Of a stretch of 64,000 nt of DNA, positions 17,235 to 25,690 are shown piece by piece (the first letter of the stretch is position 1; each line of letters opens with the position of its first letter). The stretch spans positions 186,001 to 250,000 of the forward strand of contig NZ_JAGIXS010000007.1 of assembly GCF_030014915.1 (NCBI RefSeq), in the 5' to 3' direction. The translations under genes and the position numbers were made by a program. The notes beneath the pieces were generated by a model. It did not search any database, was not told where the DNA came from, and worked only from the letters and a program-made list of their open reading frames with translations. This stretch comes from Pelomonas sp. V22 (GTDB lineage Bacteria; Pseudomonadota; Gammaproteobacteria; Burkholderiales; Burkholderiaceae_C).

Positions 17235-19673
17235 TCACAGGTCGAACCTCAGCTCGGCGTGATAGCTGCGCTGCGGATAGGGGTGGAAGTTCCAGTACTG
17301 GTAGTTGTTCAGGTTGTCGATGCCGCCCGACAGCGTGAACTGCTTGCTGAGCTTCCACTGGGCGCGCAGGTCGGTGGTGAAGTACTTGCTGGCGGCCTGG
17401 TAGGCAAAGCCGTTCGGATCGCTGTTGTCCAGCGTGCTGAACTGCGGGCCGCTGAAGCGCGCGCCGTAGCTCAGGGCCAGGTCTTGCGTTGCCTGCCAGG
17501 TGGCGAGCATCGTTGCGCGCCAGCGCGGCACGCGCGGCTGCTGCTTGCCGATGGTGTCTCCGGCCACGGCGACGAAGCCGTCGTTGGCCAGGATCTTGGA
17601 ATCGGCAAAGGTCAGGCTGCCCAGCAGCGACATGCCCTTCAGCAAGGACTCGGTCCAGCCGCCAGCCGTGTTGTAGGCCAGTTCGACGCCCCGCGTACGG
17701 ATGCGCTTGATGTTTTGCACCGTGTTGGCATTGGTGGCGGTGTTCAGCTGCGAGTACAGCGCATCGCGGCTGTCCTCGTTGAACAGCGTGGCGCGCAGCG
17801 AGCTGGCCCGCGGGCCGGCGCCCACGCTCCACTCGGCCGAGAGTTCGCTGGTCCAGCTGCGCTCGGGCTTCAGGTCCGGGTTGTTGTTGATCGCCTGGCC
17901 CGAAGCGTTGACGCCGCCCTGGTAGAGCTCGCTCACGGTCGGGAAGCGGACCGCCCGGCCGGTGCTGGCCTTGAGCACCCAGTCATCGCCGAGCTGGTAG
18001 GCCAGGGCCGCCTTGGGGCTGAGGTAGTTGGCACTGCGCTCGGGGTGGACGAGGGCGCAGCGCTGGCTGGCCGTGCTGCAGGTGCCGCGATCGGCTGTGC
18101 CGGTGTAGGCGCTCTCGGTGATGCCGTCGCGTGCTGTCCAATGCTCGGCGCGCAGACCCAGCACCGTGCGCCAGGCGGCGCCGAGCTGGATCGCGTCCTG
18201 GGCGAACAAGGCCTGGGTACGCGTCTCGCCCGCGAAGCGCGAGCTGAAGGCGCCGGCCGCGCCGTTCAGCCAGTCGCTGGTCAGGAACACCCGCGTGCTC
18301 AGCTTGTAGTCCTCCTGCGAAGCACCGAAGTCGACGCTGTGCTGGTCCGAGCGCCAGACGCCCTTGGCGGCCAGCGTGGTCCAGCCGGTGCCGTTCTGGT
18401 CGGTGATGCGGCCGGCTTCGGGCTGGGCCTTGGCCGTCGGCGCGTAGGCGCGGGCGAGGTCGGTGCCGTAGTCGTACTGGCTCGCTGCCAGCTCGTAGTC
18501 GAAGGCATCGCCGCTGCGGCTCTTCAGGCTGAAGGCCTGCATGGTGTGGCCCAGGTCCTCGTGGCTCTGGGCAAAGTCCGACGCTGCCAGGGTGTAGCGC
18601 TTGCCATCGATCAGCACGGCCTGGCTGATGTCGCCGCTGTAGCGGTTCGTCACGGCGTTGCCGCTGCCGTCGCGCAGGTAGCTGCGCGAGCTGCCGTCCG
18701 AGGCATTGCCCCAATAGCCCAGCACATAGCTGGCCCGCAGCTGGGGCGTGATGTCGTAGGCCAGCTTGAGCTTGGCGTGGTTCTGTGTGGTGTCGTATTC
18801 GGTGCCGGTGCCGAGCAGGTACCAGTCGACATTGCTGCGGTTCTTGTCCAGCACGGCGCCGGTCACGCTGACGGCGCCGGTGCCAGCGGCCGTACCGGCA
18901 CTGACCAGCTTGGTCGGGAAGGTCAGGGGCTGGCCCTTGCTGTGCAGGCGGTTGACGTTGATCCACCAGCTGAAGGCGCCAGCGCGATCACCCATGGAGG
19001 CGCTGAGCTGCTGAGCGTCGAAGTCTCGGCGGCTGCCATAGAGCTCGTTCGGCTGCATCGCCAGGTTCAGCTTCAGATGAGCTTCGAAGCTTTGCGGCAT
19101 GCGGGTCTGGTAGTCGACGACCGCGCCCACTGCATTGCCCGAGTAGGCAGCCGAGAACGGGCCGTACAGCACGTCCACGCGCTCGATTTCCTCCGGCGTC
19201 ACCAGGCCCCAGCGCGGCGTGAACGTGGCGCCGTTGCCGAGCAGGTTGGAGAGCTGAATGCCGTCGGCAAACACCAGCGAGCGGGCGCTGTTGCCGGTGC
19301 CGGAGGCGCGAGTCGACAGCACCGCGTGGTTGTAGTCGCCGATGTAGCGCTTGCGCACCAGCAGGCTGGGCAGGTACTTGAGCGCGTCCTCGGAGTCCGT
19401 GGCGTTGATCGAGCGCTCGAGGTCGGCGCGCTTGATGCCTTCCAGCGTGGTCGGGATGTTGGTGGGCAGCGAGGTCGGGGCCTGGCCCTTGACCTGCACC
19501 AGGCCGAGCTTGTTGCGCGTGGGGGCGGTGGCTTTCTGTTCTTGTTGCTGTTGCGTCGGGGTTTCGTCTTCGTCGCCGCATTCGTCGCAGGCACGGGCCT
19601 GGGTCGACAGGAGCAGCAGGCAGGCGAGGGCCGCCCAGGGCAGGGCGCCCAACTTGAAATTCTTCGGTGGCAT
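17235..19673 (-). CDS. TonB-dependent outer-membrane receptor, copper/metal type
   Basis: 812 residues from ATG 19673, chosen over 19706 because GGAAGT sits 8 bp upstream of it. The signal peptide ends near TQARA. The mature protein starts with an acidic Cys motif (CDECGDEDE) and a Gln-rich spacer. The plug domain (about residues 70-200) includes DALKYLPSLLVRKRYIG and ERVDVLYGPFSAAYSG. A 22-strand-type barrel follows, ending in YHAELRFDL with terminal aromatic/hydrophobic pattern. It resembles OprC/NosA-like copper receptors, and its DUF2946 and YcnI neighbours fit copper. Because the next gene after ycnI is ureD, nickel is an alternative substrate. Confidence 0.85.
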   Translation of the reverse strand: MPPKNFKLGALPWAALACLLLLSTQARACDECGDEDETPTQQQQEQKATAPTRNKLGLVQVKGQAPTSLPTNIPTTLEGIKRADLERSINATDSEDALKYLPSLLVRKRYIGDYNHAVLSTRASGTGNSARSLVFADGIQLSNLLGNGATFTPRWGLVTPEEIERVDVLYGPFSAAYSGNAVGAVVDYQTRMPQSFEAHLKLNLAMQPNELYGSRRDFDAQQLSASMGDRAGAFSWWINVNRLHSKGQPLTFPTKLVSAGTAAGTGAVSVTGAVLDKNRSNVDWYLLGTGTEYDTTQNHAKLKLAYDITPQLRASYVLGYWGNASDGSSRSYLRDGSGNAVTNRYSGDISQAVLIDGKRYTLAASDFAQSHEDLGHTMQAFSLKSRSGDAFDYELAASQYDYGTDLARAYAPTAKAQPEAGRITDQNGTGWTTLAAKGVWRSDQHSVDFGASQEDYKLSTRVFLTSDWLNGAAGAFSSRFAGETRTQALFAQDAIQLGAAWRTVLGLRAEHWTARDGITESAYTGTADRGTCSTASQRCALVHPERSANYLSPKAALAYQLGDDWVLKASTGRAVRFPTVSELYQGGVNASGQAINNNPDLKPERSWTSELSAEWSVGAGPRASSLRATLFNEDSRDALYSQLNTATNANTVQNIKRIRTRGVELAYNTAGGWTESLLKGMSLLGSLTFADSKILANDGFVAVAGDTIGKQQPRVPRWRATMLATWQATQDLALSYGARFSGPQFSTLDNSDPNGFAYQAASKYFTTDLRAQWKLSKQFTLSGGIDNLNNYQYWNFHPYPQRSYHAELRFDL

Positions 19674-19742
19674 GAAATGAGACTTCCGGTTCGATAGAGA
19701 TGGCACGGCCGACCGCAGTGCGGCAGGCCGTGGCAGCGAGAC

Positions 19743-20150
19743 TCAGATCGAAGCGGGAGGTGCCCGGGCGGCGGCGAGCCGCCAGGCATGGGCCGTGCGG
19801 TCGGCGCTGAAGAAGCGCTCGGGCGGGCCGAAGCGCAGGCCTTCGATCAGCGTGATCGAGGGCAGGGCCGGTGGCGGCAGGGCCAGGTCTTGCTGGTGCA
19901 GGCCGCAGAAGCTGCAATGCTTGAACATCGCATGCGTGGCGGCGTCGTCCGTGGGGCTCTGGCCGAACTCGCCGGCCTGGGCGCGCGGCGAAACGATGCT
20001 CGCGCGGCACAGCTGGGTCCAGGGCGCCAGGTCGCCGCGCTGGGCCGCCAGCGCCATCGACAGCGCAGGCGCAATGGCCCCGAGCCAGAAGGTCAGGACG
20101 ACCAGCCAGCGCAGGCTTGCGAGCGGGGGGCGGCGAACGGGGCGATGCAC
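19743..20150 (-). CDS. DUF2946 family protein, copper-regulon type
   Basis: 135 residues starting at GTG 20150; no ATG fits. An N-terminal hydrophobic helix (LASLRWLVVLTFWLGAIAPALS) acts as anchor or signal. The centre carries a metal-ligand-like cluster, HAMFKHCSFCGLHQ, with two Cys and three His. DUF2946 proteins are commonly found beside copper-type TonB receptors. It is the first gene of the three-gene metal cassette. A TAGAAT sequence at 20158-20163 (minus strand) lies only 7 bp before the start codon, so the mRNA may be leaderless; no good -35 match was seen. Confidence 0.75.
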   Translation of the reverse strand: MHRPVRRPPLASLRWLVVLTFWLGAIAPALSMALAAQRGDLAPWTQLCRASIVSPRAQAGEFGQSPTDDAATHAMFKHCSFCGLHQQDLALPPPALPSITLIEGLRFGPPERFFSADRTAHAWRLAAARAPPASI

Positions 20151-20187
20151 GGCCGCGATTCTAGCGAGGCCGCTGGCCTGGCCACGC

Positions 20188-21000
20188 TCAGCTGCTGCGT
20201 GCCAACGTGTTCAGCAGCTCGTGGTCGGCAGTACGGATCTCATAGCGCTGCAGCATCTCGCGCCATTCTGCCGAAGCGCGCAGCCGGCCCACGCCTTCCA
20301 GCAGGGCCTGGCGCTGCTCGGCCGGCAACTTGCGCGACAGCATCACATGCCGCTGGTAGCGCAGGCGCGGCTGGGCGGCGATCTCGATCTGCTGGTCGAA
20401 GTCCGCGAGGCGGCGGCGCCACCAGCCCAGGCCGCTGCGCGACAGGAAGATGGCATCGACCCGGCCCAGCATCAGCAGGCGCAGATTGGCTTCCTGCGTG
20501 AACGAGTCGAGCCGGCGCATCTCGCCGCGCTGCACCAGCGGATCGGCATCGCGGTAGACATGGCCGAACACGCCGCCGAGCGTCAGGCCGCGCAGCGAGC
20601 GCATGTTCTCGAAGGCCACGGGCCTGGCCTTGCGGCTGAGCACCAGGTCCTCGTCGTCCATCAGCGGCTCGCTCCATTCGAAGCGCCGATCGGAGGGCCC
20701 GCCGAACCAGCTCGGAGCCACCCACAGCACGATGCCACTCCAGGCGGCCTCGGCGATGCGGGCATCGACGCGGCGGCGCGGCAGCTGCTCCAGCGAGGCG
20801 CCGCCCACATGCTGCTTCAGCCATTGCAGCAGGTCGTGGCTGAGGCCCTGGCCCGGTGCGGTGACGAAGGGCGGGTAGTCGTAGTAGCTGACCAGCTGAA
20901 GCGGCGCAACGCTGGCCCGGGCGGTGGGCAGGGCGAGCGCCAGCGCGGTGCCCGCCAGCAGCTGGCGGCGCGGGAGGCTGGCGGGGGCCTGCGAGCTCAT
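20188..21000 (-). CDS. Periplasmic substrate-binding domain protein (SBP_bac_3-like)
   Basis: 270 residues. The N terminus (PRRQLLAGTALALALPTARA) is a signal peptide with a twin-Arg-like look. The rest resembles family 3 solute-binding proteins: LVSYYDYPPFV near the start, LLMLGRVDAIFLSR and a helical C terminus. No permease or ATPase is adjacent, so it is either an orphan transporter subunit or a sensor or enzyme partner. It follows the M20 deacylase gene by 35 bp on the same strand, making it the probable last gene of the purine-degradation operon. The ligand is unknown. Confidence 0.78.
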   Translation of the reverse strand: MSSQAPASLPRRQLLAGTALALALPTARASVAPLQLVSYYDYPPFVTAPGQGLSHDLLQWLKQHVGGASLEQLPRRRVDARIAEAAWSGIVLWVAPSWFGGPSDRRFEWSEPLMDDEDLVLSRKARPVAFENMRSLRGLTLGGVFGHVYRDADPLVQRGEMRRLDSFTQEANLRLLMLGRVDAIFLSRSGLGWWRRRLADFDQQIEIAAQPRLRYQRHVMLSRKLPAEQRQALLEGVGRLRASAEWREMLQRYEIRTADHELLNTLARSS

Positions 21001-21035
21001 GGCGCCGAGTGTGGCATGGCCGGGCCCGCGAAGGC

Positions 21036-22271
21036 TCAGTCTTTCAGCAGATCGAGCAGTGTTCTTGCCACCACCTGGGTGGCGCGGCGCAGATCGTCGA
21101 GCTGCAGATGCTCGTCGGCCCGCTTGGCGTTCGATTCCAGCACCGTGCGCGGCCCGGCGCCGTAGATGGCGGCCGGGATGCCGTGCTCGCCGTAGAGCCG
21201 CACGTCGGTGTAGAGCGGCGTGCCCGAGCTGGGAACGGGTTCGCCGAACACTGCCTCGCCATGCTTTTGCAGGGCCTGGACCAGGGCTGCATTGCCAGGA
21301 AGCGGCTTCAGCGAGCGGGCCAGCAAGAGGCGCTTGATCTCGATCCGGATGCCGGGGCAGGCGGCGGCCGCCTTGGCGATGGTCTCGCGCACCTCGGCCT
21401 CGACCACCACCGGGTCTTCCTCGGGAATCATGCGGCGGTCCAGCTTCAGCACCACCTTGCCGGGCACGACGTTCGTGTTGCTGCCGCCTTCGATGCGGCC
21501 CACGTTCAGGTAGGGGTGCTTGATGCCCGGCACCTGGGAGCAAACCTTCTCGTACTCGGCATTGCGGGCATAGAGGGCGTTCAGGATGGCCACCGCGCCC
21601 TGCAAGGCATCGACGCCGGTCTCGGGGATGGCGGCATGGGCCATGGTGCCGTGCACCGTCACCTCCATCTGCAGGCAGCCGTTGTGCGCGGTGACGACCT
21701 GGTAGCTGAAGCCGGCGGCGATCAGGAGGTCGGGCTGGGTGAGGCCCTGCTTCAGCAGCCAGCCGGGGCCCAGCTCGCCGCCGAATTCCTCGTCGTAGGT
21801 GAAGTGCAGTTCCACGCCACCCTTCAGCGGCAGGCCGAGCGACTCCAGCGCGCGCAAGGCAAAGGTGTAGGTGGCGAAATCGCTTTTGCTCACGGCCGAG
21901 GCGCGGCCATAGAGCTTGCCGTCCACCACCTCGCCGCTGTAGGGGCCGTGCGTCCAGCCCTCGCCGGGCGGCACCACGTCGCCATGGGCGTTCAGCGCAA
22001 TCGTCGGGCCGCCCGCAGCAAAGGGTCGGCGCACGATCAGGTTGGTGATGCTCTCCATGCCCTGGGCCTTCACGGCCTCGGCCGGCACCGCATGCTTCTC
22101 GGCAGGCAGACCCATGGCGGCCAGCAGCTCGGCCGTGCGCTCGGCGTGGGGCGCGTTGTTGCCGGGCGGCGTGTCGGTGGGCACGCGCACCAATTCCTGC
22201 AGGAAGCGCACTTGCTCGTCGAAGTGGGCGGCGATCCAGGCATCGAGTTGTTCGTAGGAGGGCGTGGTCAT
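21036..22271 (-). CDS. M20 family deacylase/amidohydrolase (ArgE/DapE type)
   Basis: 411-residue zinc-dependent amidohydrolase. Metal-ligand motifs visible are the His-x-Asp in LNAHGDVVPPG, the bridging Asp in SKSDFATY, and the Glu pair in YDEEFGG. The lid/dimerisation domain contains GTMAHAAIPETGVDA. Relatives hydrolyse N-acyl amino acids or N-carbamoyl compounds. Its start overlaps the stop of the uraD-amidohydrolase fusion by 4 bp (ATGA), so it is translationally coupled to purine degradation. That context suggests a ureide substrate, possibly a step after allantoate; this is inference. Ordinary peptide or acyl-amino-acid deacylation remains possible. Confidence 0.85.
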   Translation of the reverse strand: MTTPSYEQLDAWIAAHFDEQVRFLQELVRVPTDTPPGNNAPHAERTAELLAAMGLPAEKHAVPAEAVKAQGMESITNLIVRRPFAAGGPTIALNAHGDVVPPGEGWTHGPYSGEVVDGKLYGRASAVSKSDFATYTFALRALESLGLPLKGGVELHFTYDEEFGGELGPGWLLKQGLTQPDLLIAAGFSYQVVTAHNGCLQMEVTVHGTMAHAAIPETGVDALQGAVAILNALYARNAEYEKVCSQVPGIKHPYLNVGRIEGGSNTNVVPGKVVLKLDRRMIPEEDPVVVEAEVRETIAKAAAACPGIRIEIKRLLLARSLKPLPGNAALVQALQKHGEAVFGEPVPSSGTPLYTDVRLYGEHGIPAAIYGAGPRTVLESNAKRADEHLQLDDLRRATQVVARTLLDLLKD

Positions 22272-24037
22272 TCGAAGGACTCGAGCAGTTGCTGGAAGGC
22301 CTGGACGCAGAGCTCGGCGTCGTCGGCCGTGATGGTCTCCAGTGGGTTGTGGCTGATGCCGGCATTGCCGCCGCGCAGGAAGAGCATGGCCTGGGGCATC
22401 AGCTCATGCAGCTTCATCGCGTCGTGGCCGGCACCCGAGGGCAGGCGGAACACCGGCAGGCCGAGGGCCTGGACGGCTTGCTCCCAGCGCGCCTGCAGCG
22501 CTGGGTCGCTGGGCGCGGCGGTGGCGCTCATCGTGCGGTCCAGCTTGAAATGCAGGCCGCGCCGCTGGCAGATAGCTTGCAAGGCCTCACGCACCGCGCC
22601 GTCCAGCGCATCGCGCGCGGCATCGGTCGTGGCGCGCAGGTCCAGGCTGAACTGGCAGCGGCCGGCGATCACATTGATGGAGCCGGCCGGCACGTTCAGG
22701 ATGCCGACGGTGCCAACCACATCCTGCATCGCCGCTGCCTGCTGCTCGACGAAGAGCACCAGTTCGGCCGCCGCCGCCGCCGCGTCGCGCCGGCTGCCCA
22801 TCGGCGTGGTGCCGGCATGCGAGGCTTGGCCGGTGATCTCGCCCAGGTAGCGAACGCTGCCGTTGATGGAGGTGACCACGCCCAGCGGCAGGTCGCGCGC
22901 ATCCAGAACCGGGCCCTGCTCAATGTGAACTTCGACAAAGCCGCGGTACGCCGAGGCGTCACGCTTCAAGGCCTCGATCGCGGGCATCGCGGCCGCATGG
23001 CCAGCCGCGCTCATCGCTTCGGCCATCGTGATGCCGTCCGCATCCTGCTGCGCCAGCCAGGCCGGATCGAAATGCCCGGCCAGCGCGCTGGAGCCGAGGA
23101 AGGTGGCCTTGTAGCGCTGGCCTTCTTCTTCGGCAAAGCCCACCACCTCCAGGTCGAAGGGCAGGCGCCGGCCTTGGGCGCGCAGCTCGCGCACGCAGGC
23201 CATGGGCACGAGGATACCGAGCCGGCCGTCGTACTTGCCGCCGTTGCGCACGGTGTCGTAGTGGGAGCCGGTCAGCAGGCGCTGGGCTTTGGGATCGCTG
23301 CCTCGATAGAGGCCCACGACATTGCCCACCGCATCGATGTTCGCTTCGTCGAACCCGCCATCCAGCATCCATTGCCGCAGCTGTGCGGCACAGGCCTGGT
23401 GGGCTTCGGTCAGGTAGGTGACCGTGAGTTGCCCTTGCTCCTTGAAGCCGGGGTCCGAATGAACCGCGAGGGACTCCGCCCAGTCCCAGACCTGCTGGCC
23501 GAGCACAGGCGTCACGCCGAACTTGTCGTTCAGGCGGATCTCGGCGATGCGGTGGATGTTGCGCAGGCATTCGGCGCGTTCGAAGTCCGGATGGTTCTCA
23601 AGCCGGCGGGCGAAGGTCTCGATGATCTGGGCTCGCGTGAGGCCGAGCCCGCGTGGCCCGCGCACCGCGAGGATGAAGGGCCAGCCGAAGCGCGCGTTGT
23701 AGGCGGCGTTCAGCTGCTGCAGCCGGGCGAATTCCTCAGGCGAGCAGTCGGTCAGGCCGGCCTTGCTCTGCTCGTTCGTGGATTCGGCCGTCAGGCGCTT
23801 GGTGACCATGGCCTTGCCGGCGAGTTCCGGGTGGGCGCGTATCAGGCCCAGCTGCTCGTCGAGGCTGGCCTCGCGCACCACGCCGGCCATCGCCGCCTTC
23901 AGCTGTGCCAGCGTCTTGAAGGGCCGCTGCTCAGCAGCCCGCGCTGCAATCCATGGCGAGTGCTCATAGGTACCGTCAAGCAGGGCCACGAACTCGTCGC
24001 GGTCCGCAGCATTCAACTGCTCCAGCGTCATTCCCAT
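22268..24037 (-). CDS. OHCU decarboxylase fused to allantoate amidohydrolase
   Basis: 589-residue bifunctional purine-degradation enzyme. Residues 1-165 form a UraD domain (2-oxo-4-hydroxy-4-carboxy-5-ureidoimidazoline decarboxylase): LNAADRDEFVALLDG, the SPWIAARA segment, HPELAGK and the NEQSKAGL/FGWPFI region are family features. Residues 180-589 form an M20-type allantoate amidohydrolase (AllC-like) with TGSHYDTVRNGGKYDG, EEEGQRY, VEVHIEQGPVL and SGAGHDAMKLHE. The first domain makes S-allantoin; the second opens allantoate to ureidoglycine, ammonia and CO2. The allantoinase between them is encoded by the overlapping upstream gene. Cytoplasmic. Confidence 0.92.
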   Translation of the reverse strand: MGMTLEQLNAADRDEFVALLDGTYEHSPWIAARAAEQRPFKTLAQLKAAMAGVVREASLDEQLGLIRAHPELAGKAMVTKRLTAESTNEQSKAGLTDCSPEEFARLQQLNAAYNARFGWPFILAVRGPRGLGLTRAQIIETFARRLENHPDFERAECLRNIHRIAEIRLNDKFGVTPVLGQQVWDWAESLAVHSDPGFKEQGQLTVTYLTEAHQACAAQLRQWMLDGGFDEANIDAVGNVVGLYRGSDPKAQRLLTGSHYDTVRNGGKYDGRLGILVPMACVRELRAQGRRLPFDLEVVGFAEEEGQRYKATFLGSSALAGHFDPAWLAQQDADGITMAEAMSAAGHAAAMPAIEALKRDASAYRGFVEVHIEQGPVLDARDLPLGVVTSINGSVRYLGEITGQASHAGTTPMGSRRDAAAAAAELVLFVEQQAAAMQDVVGTVGILNVPAGSINVIAGRCQFSLDLRATTDAARDALDGAVREALQAICQRRGLHFKLDRTMSATAAPSDPALQARWEQAVQALGLPVFRLPSGAGHDAMKLHELMPQAMLFLRGGNAGISHNPLETITADDAELCVQAFQQLLESFE

Positions 24038-24972
24038 ACAAAGGCCTTGCTGGCATCAAAGGGGTGGGTGGCGCGCCAGTGGCGGGCGATGTCGAGGCGG
24101 CGGCAGACCCAGACCTGGTCGTGCTGCTGCACATGGTCGAGAAAACGCTGCAGTGCCTTCATGCGCCCGGGCCGGCCGAGCAATCGGCAGTGCATGCCAA
24201 TGCTCATCATCGAGGCTCTGCCTTCGCCGCCTTCCTGGTACAGCACATCGAAGCTGTCGCGCAGGTACTCGAAGAACTCGTCGCCATGGCTGAAGCCCTG
24301 CGGCAGGCAGAAGCGCATGTCGTTGCAGTCCAGCGTGTAGGGCACAACCAGATGCGGTGCCAATTGGCCGTCGCTCTTCTTCACCTGCAGCCAGAAGGGC
24401 AGGTCGTCGCCGTAGTAGTCGCTGTCGTATTCGAAGCCGCCGTGGTCTGCCACCAGGCGGCGCGTGTTGGGGCTGTCGCGGCCGGTGTACCAGCCGGCAG
24501 GCTTGTGCCCGGTCAGCTTCTCGATGATGGCCACGCCGCGTTGCAGATGCTCGCGCTCTTCGGCTTCAGCCATGCCCTGGTAGTGGATCCAGCGCCAGCC
24601 GTGACAGGCGATCTCATGGCCCAGTTCGACGAAGGCCTGCGTCAGCTCGGGGTGGCGCTCCAGGGCCATCGAAACACCAAACACGGTGAGCGGCAGGCCG
24701 CGCTTCTCGAACTCGCGCAGCAGGCGCCACACGCCCACGCGCGAACCGTATTCGTAGATGCCTTCCATGCTCAGGTGCCGGGCCGCATAGCTGGCCGGGT
24801 TGAACATCTCGGACAGGAACTGCTCGCTGCCGGCATCGCCATGCAGCACCGAGTTCTCGCCGCCTTCTTCGTAGTTGAGGACGAACTGCAGGGCGATGCG
24901 GGCACCGCCTGGCCATTGCGGATCGGGCGGGTTGCGGCCGTGGCCGACAAGATCGCGGGGATAGGGCTTCAT
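24028..24972 (-). CDS. puuE: Allantoinase PuuE (polysaccharide-deacetylase fold)
   Basis: 314-residue enzyme that hydrolyses allantoin to allantoate. It belongs to the NodB/polysaccharide deacetylase fold rather than the dihydropyrimidinase fold of AllB. Features include the N-terminal YPRDLVGHGRNPP, LQFVLNYEEGGENS, EIACHGWRWIHYQ with His ligands, and the C-terminal IGMHCRLLGRPGR. It overlaps the regulator gene upstream by 4 bp and the uraD fusion downstream by 10 bp, placing it in a tightly coupled operon. The length and motifs match PuuE well. Confidence 0.93.
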   Translation of the reverse strand: MKPYPRDLVGHGRNPPDPQWPGGARIALQFVLNYEEGGENSVLHGDAGSEQFLSEMFNPASYAARHLSMEGIYEYGSRVGVWRLLREFEKRGLPLTVFGVSMALERHPELTQAFVELGHEIACHGWRWIHYQGMAEAEEREHLQRGVAIIEKLTGHKPAGWYTGRDSPNTRRLVADHGGFEYDSDYYGDDLPFWLQVKKSDGQLAPHLVVPYTLDCNDMRFCLPQGFSHGDEFFEYLRDSFDVLYQEGGEGRASMMSIGMHCRLLGRPGRMKALQRFLDHVQQHDQVWVCRRLDIARHWRATHPFDASKAFVWE

Positions 24973-25646
24973 GCGGCTTTCAGCGCGGCAGCGAGGTCAG
25001 CAGCGCGCGGCTCCAGTTTGAGGTTGGCCTCGACATTGCCGAGGTGGGCATCCATCAGCTTCATCAGGGCCTTCTTGTCGCGGGCCTGCAGGGCGTCGAC
25101 GATGGCCTCGTGCTCGGCCTGCGATTCGGCGGCCGAGTGGCTGCTCTGGTACATCAGCGCGATCAGCGAGCAGCGCGAGAGCAGGTCGGCGAGCGTCTCG
25201 GCCAGCACCTCGTTGCCATGCAGGCGCGCCAGCAGCACATGGAAGTCAGCGAGCAGGCGCGTGCGGCCCGGCACGTCGGTGCGCTTCAGGGCCTCGCGCT
25301 CCAGCTTCAGGTGCTCGCGCAGCATGCGGATCTGGGCCGTCGTGACCGTGGCGCAGAGCTGGGAGAGCAGGGCCGATTCCAGCATCTTGCGCAGCTCGAA
25401 GACCTGGCGGGCCTCCTCCACGCTGGGCTCGGCCACGCAGGCGCCACGTGCGGGCGTGAGGGTGACCAGGCGATGCCGGCTCAGTTGATTGAGGGCCTGC
25501 CGGACCAGGGTGCGGGAGACGCCGTAGATGTCGGCCAGCTGCTGCTCGGCGAGCTTGGTGCCGGGCATCAGCCGGCGCTCGACGATGGCCTGCGTGATCG
25601 AGGCGGCGATCCGTTCTGTGCTGGAGAGGGTCTCGGCCATGGGCAT
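24969..25646 (-). CDS. GntR-family (FadR-type) regulator of purine degradation
   Basis: 225 residues. An N-terminal winged helix-turn-helix (residues 10-75; [21 protein letters not shown] within it) is followed by an all-helical FCD ligand-binding domain ([31 protein letters not shown] with likely metal-binding Asp/His, and [12 protein letters not shown]). It is the first gene of the operon containing puuE and the uraD fusion, overlapping puuE by 4 bp. ATG 25646 is preferred; ATG 25640 and upstream ATG 25667 are alternatives, the latter reading through the palindrome. The palindrome at 25649-25660 is the probable operator, implying autoregulation and joint control of hiuH-xdhC. The effector is unknown. 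Confidence 0.88.
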   Translation of the reverse strand: MPMAETLSSTERIAASITQAIVERRLMPGTKLAEQQLADIYGVSRTLVRQALNQLSRHRLVTLTPARGACVAEPSVEEARQVFELRKMLESALLSQLCATVTTAQIRMLREHLKLEREALKRTDVPGRTRLLADFHVLLARLHGNEVLAETLADLLSRCSLIALMYQSSHSAAESQAEHEAIVDALQARDKKALMKLMDAHLGNVEANLKLEPRAADLAAALKAA

Positions 25647-25648
25647 GG

Positions 25649-25660
25649 AGTGTATACACT
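25649..25660. promoter_or_regulatory. Perfect palindrome, probable GntR operator
   Basis: AGTGTATACACT is a perfect 12-bp palindrome in the 44-bp gap between the divergent GntR gene and hiuH. FadR/FCD-type GntR proteins typically bind short TGTATACA-like palindromes, so this is the natural operator. It touches the regulator's start region and lies 30 bp before the hiuH start codon, so one site could control both directions. Confidence 0.7.
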
Positions 25661-25690
25661 TCGGCATCCAATCCAGACAGGACCTCAACG

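Noticed and set aside
17259-19697. 812-residue plus-strand open frame
   Set aside because: Antisense shadow of the TonB receptor, which has a signal peptide, plug and barrel-end signature.
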